Assembly (NCBI GenBank): GCA_001970955.1 | Contig: MPUH01000101.1 | Span: 43,414 to 107,413, forward strand | Direction of reading: 5' to 3' | DNA from: Stentor coeruleus | Lineage: Eukaryota; Ciliophora; Heterotrichea; Heterotrichida; Stentoridae | DNA length: 64,000 nt | Part shown: piece after piece, positions 1-10,710 of the stretch | Layout: the number at the start of each line of letters is the position of its first letter | How positions within the stretch are numbered: position 1 is the stretch's first letter | The notes under the pieces: model-generated | What the model saw: the letters and a program-made list of their open reading frames with translations, nothing else | The model's database searches: none | Told to the model about the DNA's origin: nothing | Made by a program: the position numbers and the translations under genes

Positions 1-405
1 ACTTGAACTAACTTTCCTATCTGGACTATCAAACCGTACTCCTTGCCTCGACTTAGCAAATTCTTTTGTCGTAGTCCTAAGTTCTATGAGCTTTTGCGAA
101 CAAGCTTTTTGAAGTTCATCGTTTTTATTCTTGATTGATGTTATCAGTGAAACTTTAGAATCCATACTTGAATCATCAAACAATGAATTAGTTGGCTGCA
201 ATATAAGATTAGATTCATTTAAATCAATAGAGTTTTCACTATAATTTATCTGAGAAGTGTTACTTATTGATATCTCAGAAAGCCTTTGAAGTGTTTTTAC
301 AAGTTCTTGTGTATAATCAAGACCTGATTCTTCTGATATTTGTTTAAGTCTATTTACCCTTTCTGTGACTTCGTTCAAAAAACTATCAGATGATTTTCTT
401 TTCAT
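1..405 (-). CDS. Unknown protein, N-terminal part (runs off the window)
   Basis: An open frame of 135 codons starts at ATG 405 and reads leftward out of the window with no stop. The product begins MKRKSSDSFLNEVTERVNRL. It is hydrophilic and rich in Ser, Lys, Glu and Asn, with stretches of helical character (residues about 10-45 and 95-125) and no recognisable domain. Codon use and amino-acid mix resemble the other genes here, and the sequence right of the ATG becomes stop-rich, so the start is reasonable. The C-terminal part and therefore the function cannot be judged. Confidence 0.65.
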   Translation of the reverse strand, partial: MKRKSSDSFLNEVTERVNRLKQISEESGLDYTQELVKTLQRLSEISISNTSQINYSENSIDLNESNLILQPTNSLFDDSSMDSKVSLITSIKNKNDELQKACSQKLIELRTTTKEFAKSRQGVRFDSPDRKVSSS

Positions 406-1956
406 TATATATTATTGAATATGATTGAGTAATTATTATATGCTATTTTGACTTACTTAGGAGTAGTATATGCCATTAATTGAGTTTTGATTTTTTTTTT
501 CGATTTTGATATGGACAAGGCAAATTAGCATTTTTTAGATGAAGTTTTTGCAAGCAGATGTTGCAAGAATAATTGAAAATAATGTAAAATACCTTTGGAA
601 ATTTGAGAATTTGTTGGAGTTGAACGCTTTTTAGGCTGAAAAGAAAGTGTTTTGTTTGATGTGGAAATTATGAAGGGAGATCAGAAAAATATTATTTCAG
701 AGATTGTTATGAATAAAGGTCAGGAGAAAGTTGGTTTGTATAGATTTTTAAGGTTTTTATATTTGTGCTGATTATTTTATAGTTTAAGGTTTCACTGTTG
801 GAAAATAATTAATTGTAGTATTTATTTTATTATGTTTGCTTTTAAATAATAGGTTCGATTTATTAATATAAATCGCTGTTAAAAATCTATAGCCTAAATT
901 TAAATTTTTGGTATTTATGATTGAAGTACATTTAATCAACCATAATTTTCAAAGAAAATTTAATCCCATACAAAATTAAACATAAAATCATATTATCTAA
1001 AAAAATATCATATAAAATTCCCATGAAATAGAAATAAAATTCCTTAGCACTTTAATTCTAATCACTAATACTTCTATTTCCTAAAATTCATCTTCAATAC
1101 TTTTAATATTCGCTGACTTATTTTCTCTATCAACATAAAAATCCTAATTTATTACGTTTTTTAATGTGAAACAATTTCTATATTCACATTTTATTTCTCT
1201 TTCTCTGCAATTTAACCCTACAAGTAACCCTCATTGTATTATATATCTCTTTTTCCAATATCTAATATCAGAAAATTTCTTTCATATCCCATAAAACAAA
1301 TTTCTCTAATAACATTTCGCTTATTAGCATAATATCTTCTTTATAAAAAAACCTTCTTCAAAAGCATTATGACTTTTCTTTTAGTCTCATTCATTCCAAA
1401 TTTCTCATCATTATGCTTTTTATTAACTTTAGCCTTAGTCATTTTCTTATTAAAATAATAAGTTCAAAGTAAGGCTTTCAATAGTTTTAAAATTTGTTTT
1501 ATAATAATAATAGGAATTTATTCTTTCTTTGTTCCGAGCTGTTAATATATCTCGATTATGATTTTTTGCTTTGCTTTTTTCTCTTTAGATTTCTGGGTAT
1601 TTCATTCTTTATTTTTTATCTTAAGCATAAACTTGTACATTTATAACTAATTATATATTAAATATCATTTTACAAGTTTAATCTCTCAGATAATTTTATC
1701 TTGATATAACATTAATAGCCTTAGTATTTTACTAAACACATTCTAATTCTATATTCAATATACAATACCACATAATAGATTTGACATCTAAAAACATATT
1801 TCATCATTTCTTTTCAATATTTTTATACTAGCATATCTCTACAACATTTAAATATACTAATATATTAAAAATCAAGATTTGATTTACAAATTAGTAAATT
1901 ATCCTAAGACTTAGATTTAAGACTTATACCTACCTCTAAGAATATGGCTATAATAA
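406..1956. other. Intergenic, 1.55 kb, no gene seen
   Basis: Very AT-rich. The left half is G/T-rich and the right half is C/A-rich on the + strand. The longest suggestive frames are a 32-codon ORF at 539-637 and a short open stretch near 650-770; both are too short to call. No RNA gene was recognised. Confidence 0.6.
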
Positions 1957-2337
1957 ATGGCTAGTGTGGCTCGAACTGACCTTTCTAAGTCTGAAAAGGA
2001 TGAACTTTGCTGTGTTTACTCTGCATTAGTACTTCATGACTCAGGAGCAGACATCACTGTAAAATTTACATAGGCAGACAGTCTTCAAAAAATCATTACA
2101 GCTTCAGGAAACACTGTTGAGAAATATTGGCCAGCTCTTTTTGCTAGGTCCCTAAAAGGACTTGATCTTGCTGGAGTCCTTGGAAGTGTAGGAACTGGTT
2201 CAGCCAGCTCTGCTCCAGCTCCTAGTTCTGCTCCTCAAGAGACTAAGAAAGAAGAAGAAAAGCCTGCTGAAACCAAGAAAGATGATGATGATGATGCTTT
2301 AGCTGGTGGAATCGGATTCGGTGATGACGAATGGTAG
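1957..2337 (+). CDS. RPLP1: 60S acidic ribosomal protein P1
   Basis: Joining 1957-2058 to 2074-2337 across a 15-nt intron gives 121 residues that match the stalk protein P1. It has a short helical dimerisation domain (starts MASVARTDLSKSEKDELCC, with YSALVLHDSGADIT and the KYWPALFA segment), then an Ala/Pro/Ser hinge and an acidic tail. P1 pairs with P2 on the P0 stalk of the large ribosomal subunit and recruits elongation factors. Without intron removal an in-frame TAG at 2071 truncates it at residue 38. The tail is unusual: it ends GGIGFGDDEW, where most eukaryotes end in DDDMGFGLFD. Identity is secure; the odd tail is read directly from the sequence. Confidence 0.95.
2059..2073 (+). other. 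15-nt spliceosomal intron in RPLP1
   Basis: gtaaaatttacatag. Phase 0, ending with an in-frame TAG. Its removal restores the P1 reading frame through the conserved helical domain. Confidence 0.93.
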
Positions 2338-2871
2338 TTAGAATATTTTACATAAAAGAATAGGCTTTTAATGTGAAAATAAGAATGAAAGATGAATGAG
2401 AGAGGTTTGATTAGGATGTGGAGATGATTAGGTTTGAGGTGGGATAGGGTTTTTTTGGTTAATGATTATGGATATATGTGGTTGATTTTGTTTGAAGAAG
2501 ATTTTGATGGATGTTGTAGTTTTTGATGAGTGAAAATGGTTTGTGAAACTAGGTTGAGGGATTTTTATGTGAAGAGTTTAGGCTTTTTTGAAATGAGTTT
2601 GATTCAGAGGTCAGGGATTTGGGTTAGAAAGTTGTAGTGATGATATCAATAGATCAAGTTGGATTTATTATAAGATGTAAGGTTTTAATGAAGATTTGCA
2701 TATTGTGGTAAAATGCAAAGTAGGATTTTTATGATTGGAAAATAAGTAATAGTTGGATATGTGTAGTTTAAATTGTGATAGTACTTATAAGATAAGAAGC
2801 TATTGATAGCAACTAAAAATATATTATGAGTTTACCTAAAACAAAATAATATACACAAAATGATCCATTTA

Positions 2872-3240
2872 TTCACAAACACAAAATACTGCATTTAGTC
2901 TCGATCATAAAACAATTATATTTTAAACACAATCTAACACTTATTTCCAATAACTATTAATATATCTACCTCACAAATAATCTAATTTTTCTCATACATT
3001 TAAACAACACAAATCAACAAACAATCGATTTTTATCACAAAACCTTAATTTATCTNGTTCACAAACACAAAATACTACATTTAGTCTCGATCATAAAACA
3101 ATTATATTTTAAACACAATCTAACACTTATTTCCAATAACTATTAATATATCTACCTCACAAATAATCTATTTTTTTCATACATTTAAACAACACAAATC
3201 AACAAACAATCGATTTTTATCACAAAACCTTAATTTATCT
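2872..3240. repeat. Direct duplication (about 184 bp) flanking an N at 3056
   Basis: Copy 1 (2872-3055) and copy 2 (3058-3240) are nearly identical, with one G/A difference near the start and a small indel/substitution in the T-run about 120 bp in. They are separated only by an N and a G. This looks like two contig ends that overlap but were joined by one N, or two haplotypes placed side by side, rather than a biological tandem repeat. Confidence 0.8.
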
Positions 3241-3335
3241 TATCAAAACACTTTCCCTCAAATAAAAACTCTTCCATCTAAAAAAAAAGCATAAACAAAA
3301 CAATAAGCCCAAATCAACTTATAACTAAAAAATCC

Positions 3336-3342
3336 TATATAA
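3336..3342 (+). promoter_or_regulatory. TATATAA directly before the GNA1 start codon
   Basis: TATATAA ends at 3342 and the ATG is 3343-3345. The same heptamer sits 1-5 nt before the start codons at 16972, 27010, 32322 and 59959. It may be a core promoter element with very short leaders, or simply an AT-rich leader. Confidence 0.35.
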
Positions 3343-3804
3343 ATGGAAACTTTCTTAGTGACTGAAGAATTTACAATTCGTAGGTTAAAAGAAGATGATT
3401 TCCATAAAGAATATAAACCTTTGCTTGAAGACTTAACAATAGCAGGAGATCTAAATGAAACTATTTTTAAAGAAATTTTTGACTATCATGCAGAGCATAA
3501 TGATATGTTTTTTAATATCGTAATTGAAGAAAATGCAACAGGTCTTGTTGTAGGAAATGGAATGCTAGTTACTAAACCAGATATTAAACGTAATGGAAAA
3601 AAGTTAGGGTTTATAGAAGATATTGTTGTTAGAAAAAGACTTCAAGGTAAAGGACTGGGTAAAAAAATTATTGATACCCTTCTTTCTATAGCAAGGGAGC
3701 AAAGGTGCTATAAGGTTATATTAGACTGTGGAGATAATAATGAAGGCTTTTATAACAAGTGTGGCTTTCATTTTAATGCTTACGAAATGAGTATCTATTT
3801 CTAA
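3343..3804 (+). CDS. GNA1: Glucosamine-6-phosphate N-acetyltransferase (GNAT fold)
   Basis: 153 residues, the usual size of this enzyme. It transfers acetyl from acetyl-CoA to glucosamine-6-phosphate in the cytosolic UDP-GlcNAc pathway. The GNAT acetyl-CoA loop is clear at residues about 99-108 (RLQGKGLGKK), preceded by the strand with IEDIVV and followed by CYKVILDCGDNNEGFYNKCG, the signature that separates GNA1 from other GNAT enzymes. The C-terminus ends in a family-like EMSIYF strand. The start at 3343 gives a normal N-terminus and is abutted by TATATAA. No intron is needed. The neighbours are functionally unrelated. Confidence 0.92.
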   Translation: METFLVTEEFTIRRLKEDDFHKEYKPLLEDLTIAGDLNETIFKEIFDYHAEHNDMFFNIVIEENATGLVVGNGMLVTKPDIKRNGKKLGFIEDIVVRKRLQGKGLGKKIIDTLLSIAREQRCYKVILDCGDNNEGFYNKCGFHFNAYEMSIYF

Positions 3805-4403
3805 TATTTGAATCTAACAAATAGTTTTTAGTTTTATGAATTAGGTTTTTTATGTGAGATTTAGTTTTGTGAATTTAGTTTGTATTGTAAGGTAAATTTT
3901 AAAAATGTGAAAATATGAAATGGTAAATCATGCTTATAAACTTATTGTATGTGATAAATAAGTTTGATATATATAACATAACTTTGCATATAAATAGAGT
4001 TTATTTAGAATGTAGTAGATCTTGAAGTGCTGGCAAAAAAATATATCAATAATACTTGTTTTCTTAGGTAATATTAAATTAAATCCAAAAATATGTAAAA
4101 TAGCATCGTAACCAAAGAAATATTTTGTCATAAACTCAAAAACATAAAAATAAAATAACCCTTATTCCATCTAAATACACATCAACACTTTCTTATTAAA
4201 TTTCCCACAAATTCTAATATCAAATATCAAAACCCTCTTCCACAAAATTCTAAACACTTTCTTCACAACACCAATCCATTATTTTAACTTCTAAATCATC
4301 TTCAAACCTTTCATAAAACACACTTACCCTCCTTCATCTTAAAAAAGCAAATCCTAAAAACCTAAAACTTAAATTAAATACTAATAAATGAGGATAATAG
4401 AAA
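3805..4403. other. Intergenic, 0.6 kb
   Basis: G/T-rich to about 3900, A/C-rich and nearly G-free from about 4130 up to the next gene. A 65-codon frame on the - strand (3934-4131) has biased AT-driven composition and is not called. Confidence 0.6.
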
Positions 4404-5540
4404 ATGTCAAGCGACGTACCTAAGAAGATCATCGACTTAACAAAAAAAGCTATCCAAAGTCTTCACAACAGCAACTTTATTATTGCATTAGGTCAATTAA
4501 AAGAAGCTGAGACCCTAGCATCACCATCTTACATCCCTAGATATTTAAAAACCCAAACATATTTTGGTTTAGCTCGATATTATCAAGTTATTGGTCATCT
4601 GCAGAAGTCCTTAAAATACCTAGAAAAGGTTTTAGAAATAACACAAGATAAAGCTTCATTAGCTAAATCACATTTGAATATAGCTTTTATTCTATCTACT
4701 CAAGGTCTTCACCAAAAATCGTTATTTCATAATTTTAAAGCTTTGGATCTTTTAAGCAATAGTGAAGAATATGAAGGTATAGCTTCAGCATATCATAGTC
4801 TAGGATTAGAATATCAGCATCTGAACCAAAATGCTAAAGCTGTCAAAGCATTCAAAGAAGGACTATTGATGAGCAAAAATCACTTAGGGGTTAATCATAA
4901 ACTTACAAAAATACTTAGAACTTGTTATTTAGACAGCCATAAAGATATGGTAAGGCTAAAAATCAAAGCTCATAACTACACCCAATCTGACCATCATGAA
5001 ATCACCAGAATCGTCCAAGAGCTTGAAACACCTCCACTTAAAACTTTCACCCCTTTACCAAAATACCTTAAAACAAAAAAAAATTCAATGACCCCATTAA
5101 AAACTCCGATACTTACTAGATCAATTCAATGTGGAAGCTCGCATTTAACAAATGAAACACCAACTAAACTTATGTCAAAAAGCCCAGCTCTTATCGGCCA
5201 ATCAATAAGAATAAGAAAACATGCTAAATCTGTTGACCCAGGACAAGGACTAATTCCAATTCCAGCGAAAAACAAAATCATCATCAGTGGGAAACATTTT
5301 TTCACTATGGATAGTCAGAATCGTTGTGAAAATGCTGCTATTACAATACAAAAAAATCTTAAAACATGGATTGCAACAAGAAAATATAAGCGTATTTTAA
5401 AATCTGTTTTGTTAATACAAAAAAACTGGAGGATGGCGAAAAATAGTAAAAAATTTGTCTTGATGAAAAAAAATGCTATAAAAATCCAAGCCGCATTTCG
5501 AGGGTTTCGCGAAAGGAAATTTTACCAATTTTTTCTTTAG
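4404..5540 (+). CDS. TPR protein with C-terminal IQ motifs
   Basis: 378 residues. The N-terminal half (about 10-175) is a run of helix pairs with TPR character, for example GLARYYQVIGHLQKSLKYLE and AYHSLGLEYQHLNQNAKAVK, suited to protein binding. A basic, Pro/Ser/Thr-rich linker follows (about 195-310). The last 65 residues hold three IQ-like motifs, AITIQKNLKTWIATRKY, VLLIQKNWRMAKNSKKF and AIKIQAAFRGFRERKFY, which typically bind calmodulin or centrin light chains. The layout suggests a Ca2+-regulated scaffold, perhaps cortical or basal-body associated; that location is inference. The ATG at 4404 is the first in frame, and no intron signal is seen at the stop. Confidence 0.85.
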   Translation: MSSDVPKKIIDLTKKAIQSLHNSNFIIALGQLKEAETLASPSYIPRYLKTQTYFGLARYYQVIGHLQKSLKYLEKVLEITQDKASLAKSHLNIAFILSTQGLHQKSLFHNFKALDLLSNSEEYEGIASAYHSLGLEYQHLNQNAKAVKAFKEGLLMSKNHLGVNHKLTKILRTCYLDSHKDMVRLKIKAHNYTQSDHHEITRIVQELETPPLKTFTPLPKYLKTKKNSMTPLKTPILTRSIQCGSSHLTNETPTKLMSKSPALIGQSIRIRKHAKSVDPGQGLIPIPAKNKIIISGKHFFTMDSQNRCENAAITIQKNLKTWIATRKYKRILKSVLLIQKNWRMAKNSKKFVLMKKNAIKIQAAFRGFRERKFYQFFL

Positions 5541-6898
5541 TGGGATGATATTGTAAACTGAAAATAAACTTATATAAAAATGAAAATACATAAAGTAGTT
5601 TATAATATGTATAAGTTTGATTTGGGTTTTAGGAATTGTATAGTTTTTTTAATAGAGAAAATACAGAGAGATTCTATTTTTGAAATAAATTCTCAATGAA
5701 AATTTGTAATTTGAAGTATCTTAGGTGAAAATATTTTGGGGTATTTTCTTTGTGTATTTTTGGTAAAAATGATAACAAAGATCATAATTTTATATGTTTT
5801 ATTATGATTAAAAGAGATTTTAGTTGATTTTTGGATTGGGTTAGCCTAGATGTTTGATAAATGGTATATTTTTTTTTGGGTTAAATGTAAGATATTAGAA
5901 ATAGTTTAGGATTTTAGAATATTAGAAGGGAAAATATTTGGGACAATAAGGAAAAGTTGGGGTTGTGTAGTTATATTAAAGAGACTGAGGTATAAAATAA
6001 TGACTTAAGGATGAAAGTATTTCTGATTAATAAAAAAGTAAAAATTTGGATATTGTTATACTTTTTGAGTTGTGTCTTGGGTTAACTTATAGAGTTTAGT
6101 GTAGGTGAATATTAAAATTATTATTTAGAAAGCTAGAAAGTATTCAGATATGATTTTTGTAAATATTTTTTACATTTATATTTTAGCTAAATTAAATTTT
6201 TCATCTTGCTACACGATCTAAAAGTGGATATATATTAACATATGAATTACTTAAAATATGTCTGTAATCAAAAGATTTTTGTTCAAAATATAGTTAGACA
6301 ATTTTTTAATGCTTATATTACTTTCTTTAACTGCACAAAGGAAAAATTTTGTTGCAGTTTTCAAGTTTATATATAATTTTCAATTTTTCCAAAGGTTAAA
6401 AAAAATCATAATTTCATGGCGTTTTCATAACTAAATCATTTTAAAAAGTTCCTATATGTTTCAGGCACTTTAGCTTTTGATGATTTATGAGCTTAATTGT
6501 GCTTTAAAAAATCTTATGAATTAAATAAGACCAAGACAGAAAATTTTTAAGGGGCTCAATTATTAGCCTAGTCCTTTTACAAAAAGAGATTATTTAAGAA
6601 GCTGGAAAGGAGGCTACTAATCTTTAGCTAGGTCTTGTTTTAAATAACACTATGGAGTTTAGCCATTTTCATGATGAAAATTATTTACTTTTTTTATCAA
6701 ATTCCCATGCTTAATACCTTTAATAAAGTATTTATGCTTGACTTTAAACTTCAAAGACCACAGTAGTTGATTTCTTCAATATAAGCAGCTTTTATAAAAT
6801 ATACCGATATCTTTCATATTAAATTTTTAATATAACTTTAATAATATATAAAGGTCAGACTAAGAATTGTCGACCATTAAATACAAATAATAACTTCA
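5541..6898. other. Intergenic, 1.36 kb, no gene seen
   Basis: AT-rich with stops in all frames. The first about 600 bp are G/T-rich; the remainder is mixed. Around 6559-6640 there is an imperfect inverted repeat (attattagcct ... aggctactaat) that could fold into a hairpin, with no other support. Confidence 0.55.
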
Positions 6899-7375
6899 AT
6901 GAATTCCCAAACTATATTCGAAGGAGAGTGTGGATTGCTGCCTTCACCTATCATAATATCTTTGATTTCAATTCCAAGGAAAAAAAAATACCCAACCTGC
7001 CCATCATGCTCACTGATTTTCTCAAAGGATTCCGACTTAAAGAAACATTTAGAAGAAGATCAGTGGGAGCATTATCAAGAAACCAAGCTTAAAGACTATT
7101 TGAAATGCGAAGAATGCTGCTTATTCTTTACATCAAAAAAAGGGTATATGCAGCATCATGGTAAAGTACATATAACAAGGTATAAATACGCTAAATGTCC
7201 TATATGTGAGAAGAAATTCAGAAACAAGTATGCCGTGAATTTCCATATCAAACAAGTACATGATAAGTCTACAAGAGAAAAATGCCCAGAATGTGGTAAA
7301 GAGTTTTATAACAAGTACCTTATACCCCAACATTTAGAAAAATGTCAAAAGAAACACCTAAGTTATAATGCTTAA
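6899..7375 (+). CDS. Small C2H2 zinc-finger protein
   Basis: 158 residues. Four zinc-finger-like units follow a short hydrophobic leader. They are CPSCSLIFSKDSDLKKHLEE (the first His is clear, the second may be the downstream HYQE), CEECCLFFTSKKGYMQHHGKVH, CPICEKKFRNKYAVNFHIKQVH and CPECGKEFYNKYLIPQHLEK ending with Cys instead of His (C2HC). Tandem fingers with YKYAKCP- and TREKCP-type linkers suggest nucleic-acid binding, probably a transcription regulator or an RNA-binding factor. The ATG at 6899 is the first in frame. It borders one of the largest gene-free stretches in the window. Confidence 0.85.
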   Translation: MNSQTIFEGECGLLPSPIIISLISIPRKKKYPTCPSCSLIFSKDSDLKKHLEEDQWEHYQETKLKDYLKCEECCLFFTSKKGYMQHHGKVHITRYKYAKCPICEKKFRNKYAVNFHIKQVHDKSTREKCPECGKEFYNKYLIPQHLEKCQKKHLSYNA

Positions 7376-10300
7376 TAACTAGATTTAAAAGAATAAAAGA
7401 ATTTTACGTACCCTTGCTAAGTAAGTCTGTGATTTAAAAATATATGGCTAGGCTTTTTTTTTTACAATAAACTTTAATATATATATTGTGAGAAGCTTAT
7501 GAGCCTACTTTTGAGATAAATTATGTATTCACTAAGGGTTTTATTGGATTAAGGAAACTAGGATTATAAAAGATTATAGTTTTTAAGGTTATCTTAAGGT
7601 GGAAAAATTATTAATGTTTTAATGTGCGTTTGAGTATATCTTTTCTAGTACTTCATCAAATCCCATCTTAAAAGCTTACTTATAGCCTTGAAGGAAATAA
7701 TTATGGTGTATAAAACAAAACTTAAATTTGGAAAAATTAAAATCAAGGCATTTCTTTTATACTAATTTATATTATTGAATGATAAAATTGTCTATATATA
7801 TATTCACTATCTTATGGGTAGTTAGGGTGAATAATAGCTTAATGTTAGGCTAAATATATACAATTTATTCCAAAATCAGATTTTTGAAAAAAATACTTGA
7901 ATTATTGAAGATTTTTCTTTAAATATAGTAAAACTATTTCCAATATAAGCGCTTTACTAGAGGTAATCAGATTGATCAGCCTTTATTATGTTTTCTGATG
8001 TTTAAATATATAAAAAAAATTCTTAGAATACATTAGAAAATATTCATATTTTTCAAGATAGGTAGATATAAGAAGACTTTCACTTGAATTAGAATATAAT
8101 TTTAATGTGTTAATTTTTATTGCACCTTTCGTAACTCAGTGATTTAAAAATCATGTATTTGAATTTAGATTGCTACATAAAAGATATATTTATTTTTTAT
8201 ATATTATAGGTTAATTCAAAATACTTGTGAGAGGATTCGCTTATGGTGATTTATGATTTGGCTACACTTACAGTCAATCATTTTGTAAATCCGAATTATC
8301 AAAATAATAACGAGTGTATTTTATTATTTATATAGCTTTATCTAGAACAAAAGAGAAATTCGATTTCGATTTCAATTTCAATATTATAATATAATAAACA
8401 ATCAAAGTATTTGTCCTATATTACCTAATTTTAAAACAGAATATATATATATAATTTAATATAGTAATAGAAAATGGAATAAAAAATTAAGATTTTATCT
8501 TATGTTGACCATTTTTGCCAATAATATTTACTAATACAGATTTGATTATTTTTGATATGGTTTAAATTTTATACATAATATCCTAAGACGCTTACAAAAT
8601 TTATGGTAAAGTTTCTACTTAAATTTAAAAACTTTTGGCCTCATAATAATTTTTGTCATTTATCTAATTTTCATCATCAAGTTAGACTAAAAATTATTAT
8701 ATAGTTTATTGATTAACATAAGCCAAATCATATAAAAAAGTATAATTTATAAGAACTTGGAGTATATAATTATAATAGCTTGTAATGGTTTTTTAGCTTT
8801 AGATAAAAAATTTACTTATTTTGTATTAAACAATAAAAAAAGTGGAAAAGTTGATATTATATAATAATATCAAACATATGAATACTTTAAAGTGATGTAT
8901 TTAATTTTATTCTTGAAGAATCTAATAGACTTTGCAGATATTCATATATTTTTACCTTTTAATAAATATTTTTCCCATAATTCATTTTTTATGGAAAGCT
9001 TGAAAGAACTTATACTCACGCTTAAAATTTGATTTTCGGTATTGTTCTTATAAAAAGAATAATATTTCTAATACTTAAAAGCTTTTAGAGGGTATAATCT
9101 TCATAAAAAAAATTACTTATTATATTTCTTATAGATTTATACTAGAATTAAAAGAGTATATGAAGTATTAGCTTTCATATAAAAATTTATTTGATTTAGA
9201 AAGCTAATCTTACAAAAGAATATATTTTATATATTAGATAGCCTAAATATTTTTACTTGGAAAATAGGAATCGTTGTTTTTTTCTATATTTGTATTCAAA
9301 GCATTTTAGTAGTATAAATTCAACAAACCAAACCTATTTTTAATATACTTCAGCATGTGTGTAATTTTTATGTAATTTCTTTATATAATTTCTAATATAT
9401 TTCAACTTTTACATTTTATCCTCTCAAGCAAACTTACTAAACAATTTATAAACTGCCATTAATAATTCAATGCTTAATCCTATATGTTTAATATAAAATT
9501 TACTATATGATTACTAAAAATTTTTGTATTCTTTAGGATTTGTTAATACATAATCATTATGCTTTTCTAATATAATTTTTTATAGTTTTCCATATTAAAT
9601 CATTATAGTTAAATGGGGTGTAGTAGATTATCAAAACAAATATCTGAGAAACCAGCCAAGAAGTTTCCTAAGTAAAGAGAAAATGAATAAAGTTATAACT
9701 AAAGTAATTGTTTCAATCAAGACTCTAATAAAATACTTAAAGTTGTATGTACTATTAATCTTAAATCAATAATAATACTTGAAAAAAAAAATATAGGAAT
9801 TTTGCATATAATCTTAAAATTTTTGTTTTTATGCTCAGCATGTTTTAAGAGGAAATATCAGAGAGATTTGTGAAATCAATAAATCTTTAACTAAAGGTAA
9901 AACTAGTCGCACTTGTTTTAGAAATGAAGCTTTGACTTTCTAAGACTATTTTAATAATGTTAGAGTTTATAAAATATATGAATTATTGAGAACTATTATA
10001 TGATTTTAGAGTATTAATAAACTATAAAATAACACTTATGATATTTATACTGATTTTTATGCCAAAAAGTTAAAGTATCAAAATAAAATTTTCTGATAAG
10101 TATTTATATGTGGATGGAAAAAGAATTTACTATTAAAAGTCTTTAAGAATGAAGAAAGTAATGCGATTATTGATTATTTGAAGTAAAAATTCGATTTTAC
10201 GCTTCCACATAAATGGAATGAATCTTGCAAAAAAATCCATACAAAAAATCATAAATAACTCTAAAAACTTAAAGATTATTTAAATTGAATCTACCTAATA

Positions 10301-10710
10301 TGATTTCTAAGTACTAAAGTTTTATATATAATAACCTTTAGTCAATATTAATTCCAGTTAAATTCTTAAATGATTTCTAGATAAAGTATATATTCATGAA
10401 AAATCAGCAACCTTAAATATCAACAATAACAAAATTTCAACTTTTCTTTCATACCCCCAACATCCTCATACTATCAAAACCCATACTTTCTAATCCAACT
10501 ATCAATTAAAACTTAATTAATCCTAACCTAAAGCTCCATCTAAAAAAAATTAATAAAATCCCATAATACCAACTAAAAAATACTCAAAGCATCCTCAAAT
10601 CTATTCTTAAATCAACAACTATAAACAAACATAAAATCTAAAGGCGAATTTTTCATTAAAAATTACACTTAGCGCATTTCATAATAAAAACTCTATACAA
10701 AAGTAATTTA
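7376..10710. other. Large gene-free AT-rich stretch, 3.3 kb
   Basis: No frame over about 50 codons survives on either strand, and no tRNA-like T-loop or other RNA signature was recognised. A short ORF at 9614 begins MGCSRLSKQISEKPAKKFPK and then stops. It could be the broken start of an acylated protein or chance. From about 10390 the + strand becomes C-rich and G-poor, as expected just left of a gene. Confidence 0.55.

Larger units (their letters stand above)
2338..3342. other. Intergenic, 1.0 kb, with an N-flanked duplication
   Basis: The left part (2338-2800) is G/T-rich and almost free of C. The right part (2830-3342) is A/C-rich and almost free of G. The right part holds a 184-bp direct duplication around a single N, listed separately. 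No gene seen. Confidence 0.7.

Noticed and set aside
3934-4131. 65-codon - strand frame
   Set aside because: AT-driven composition, no motif, and it straddles the composition switch of a spacer.
7376-10710. tRNA or other structural RNA genes in the large gap
   Set aside because: No T-loop consensus or GC-rich cloverleaf arms recognised by eye; a dedicated tRNA search would be needed to exclude them.
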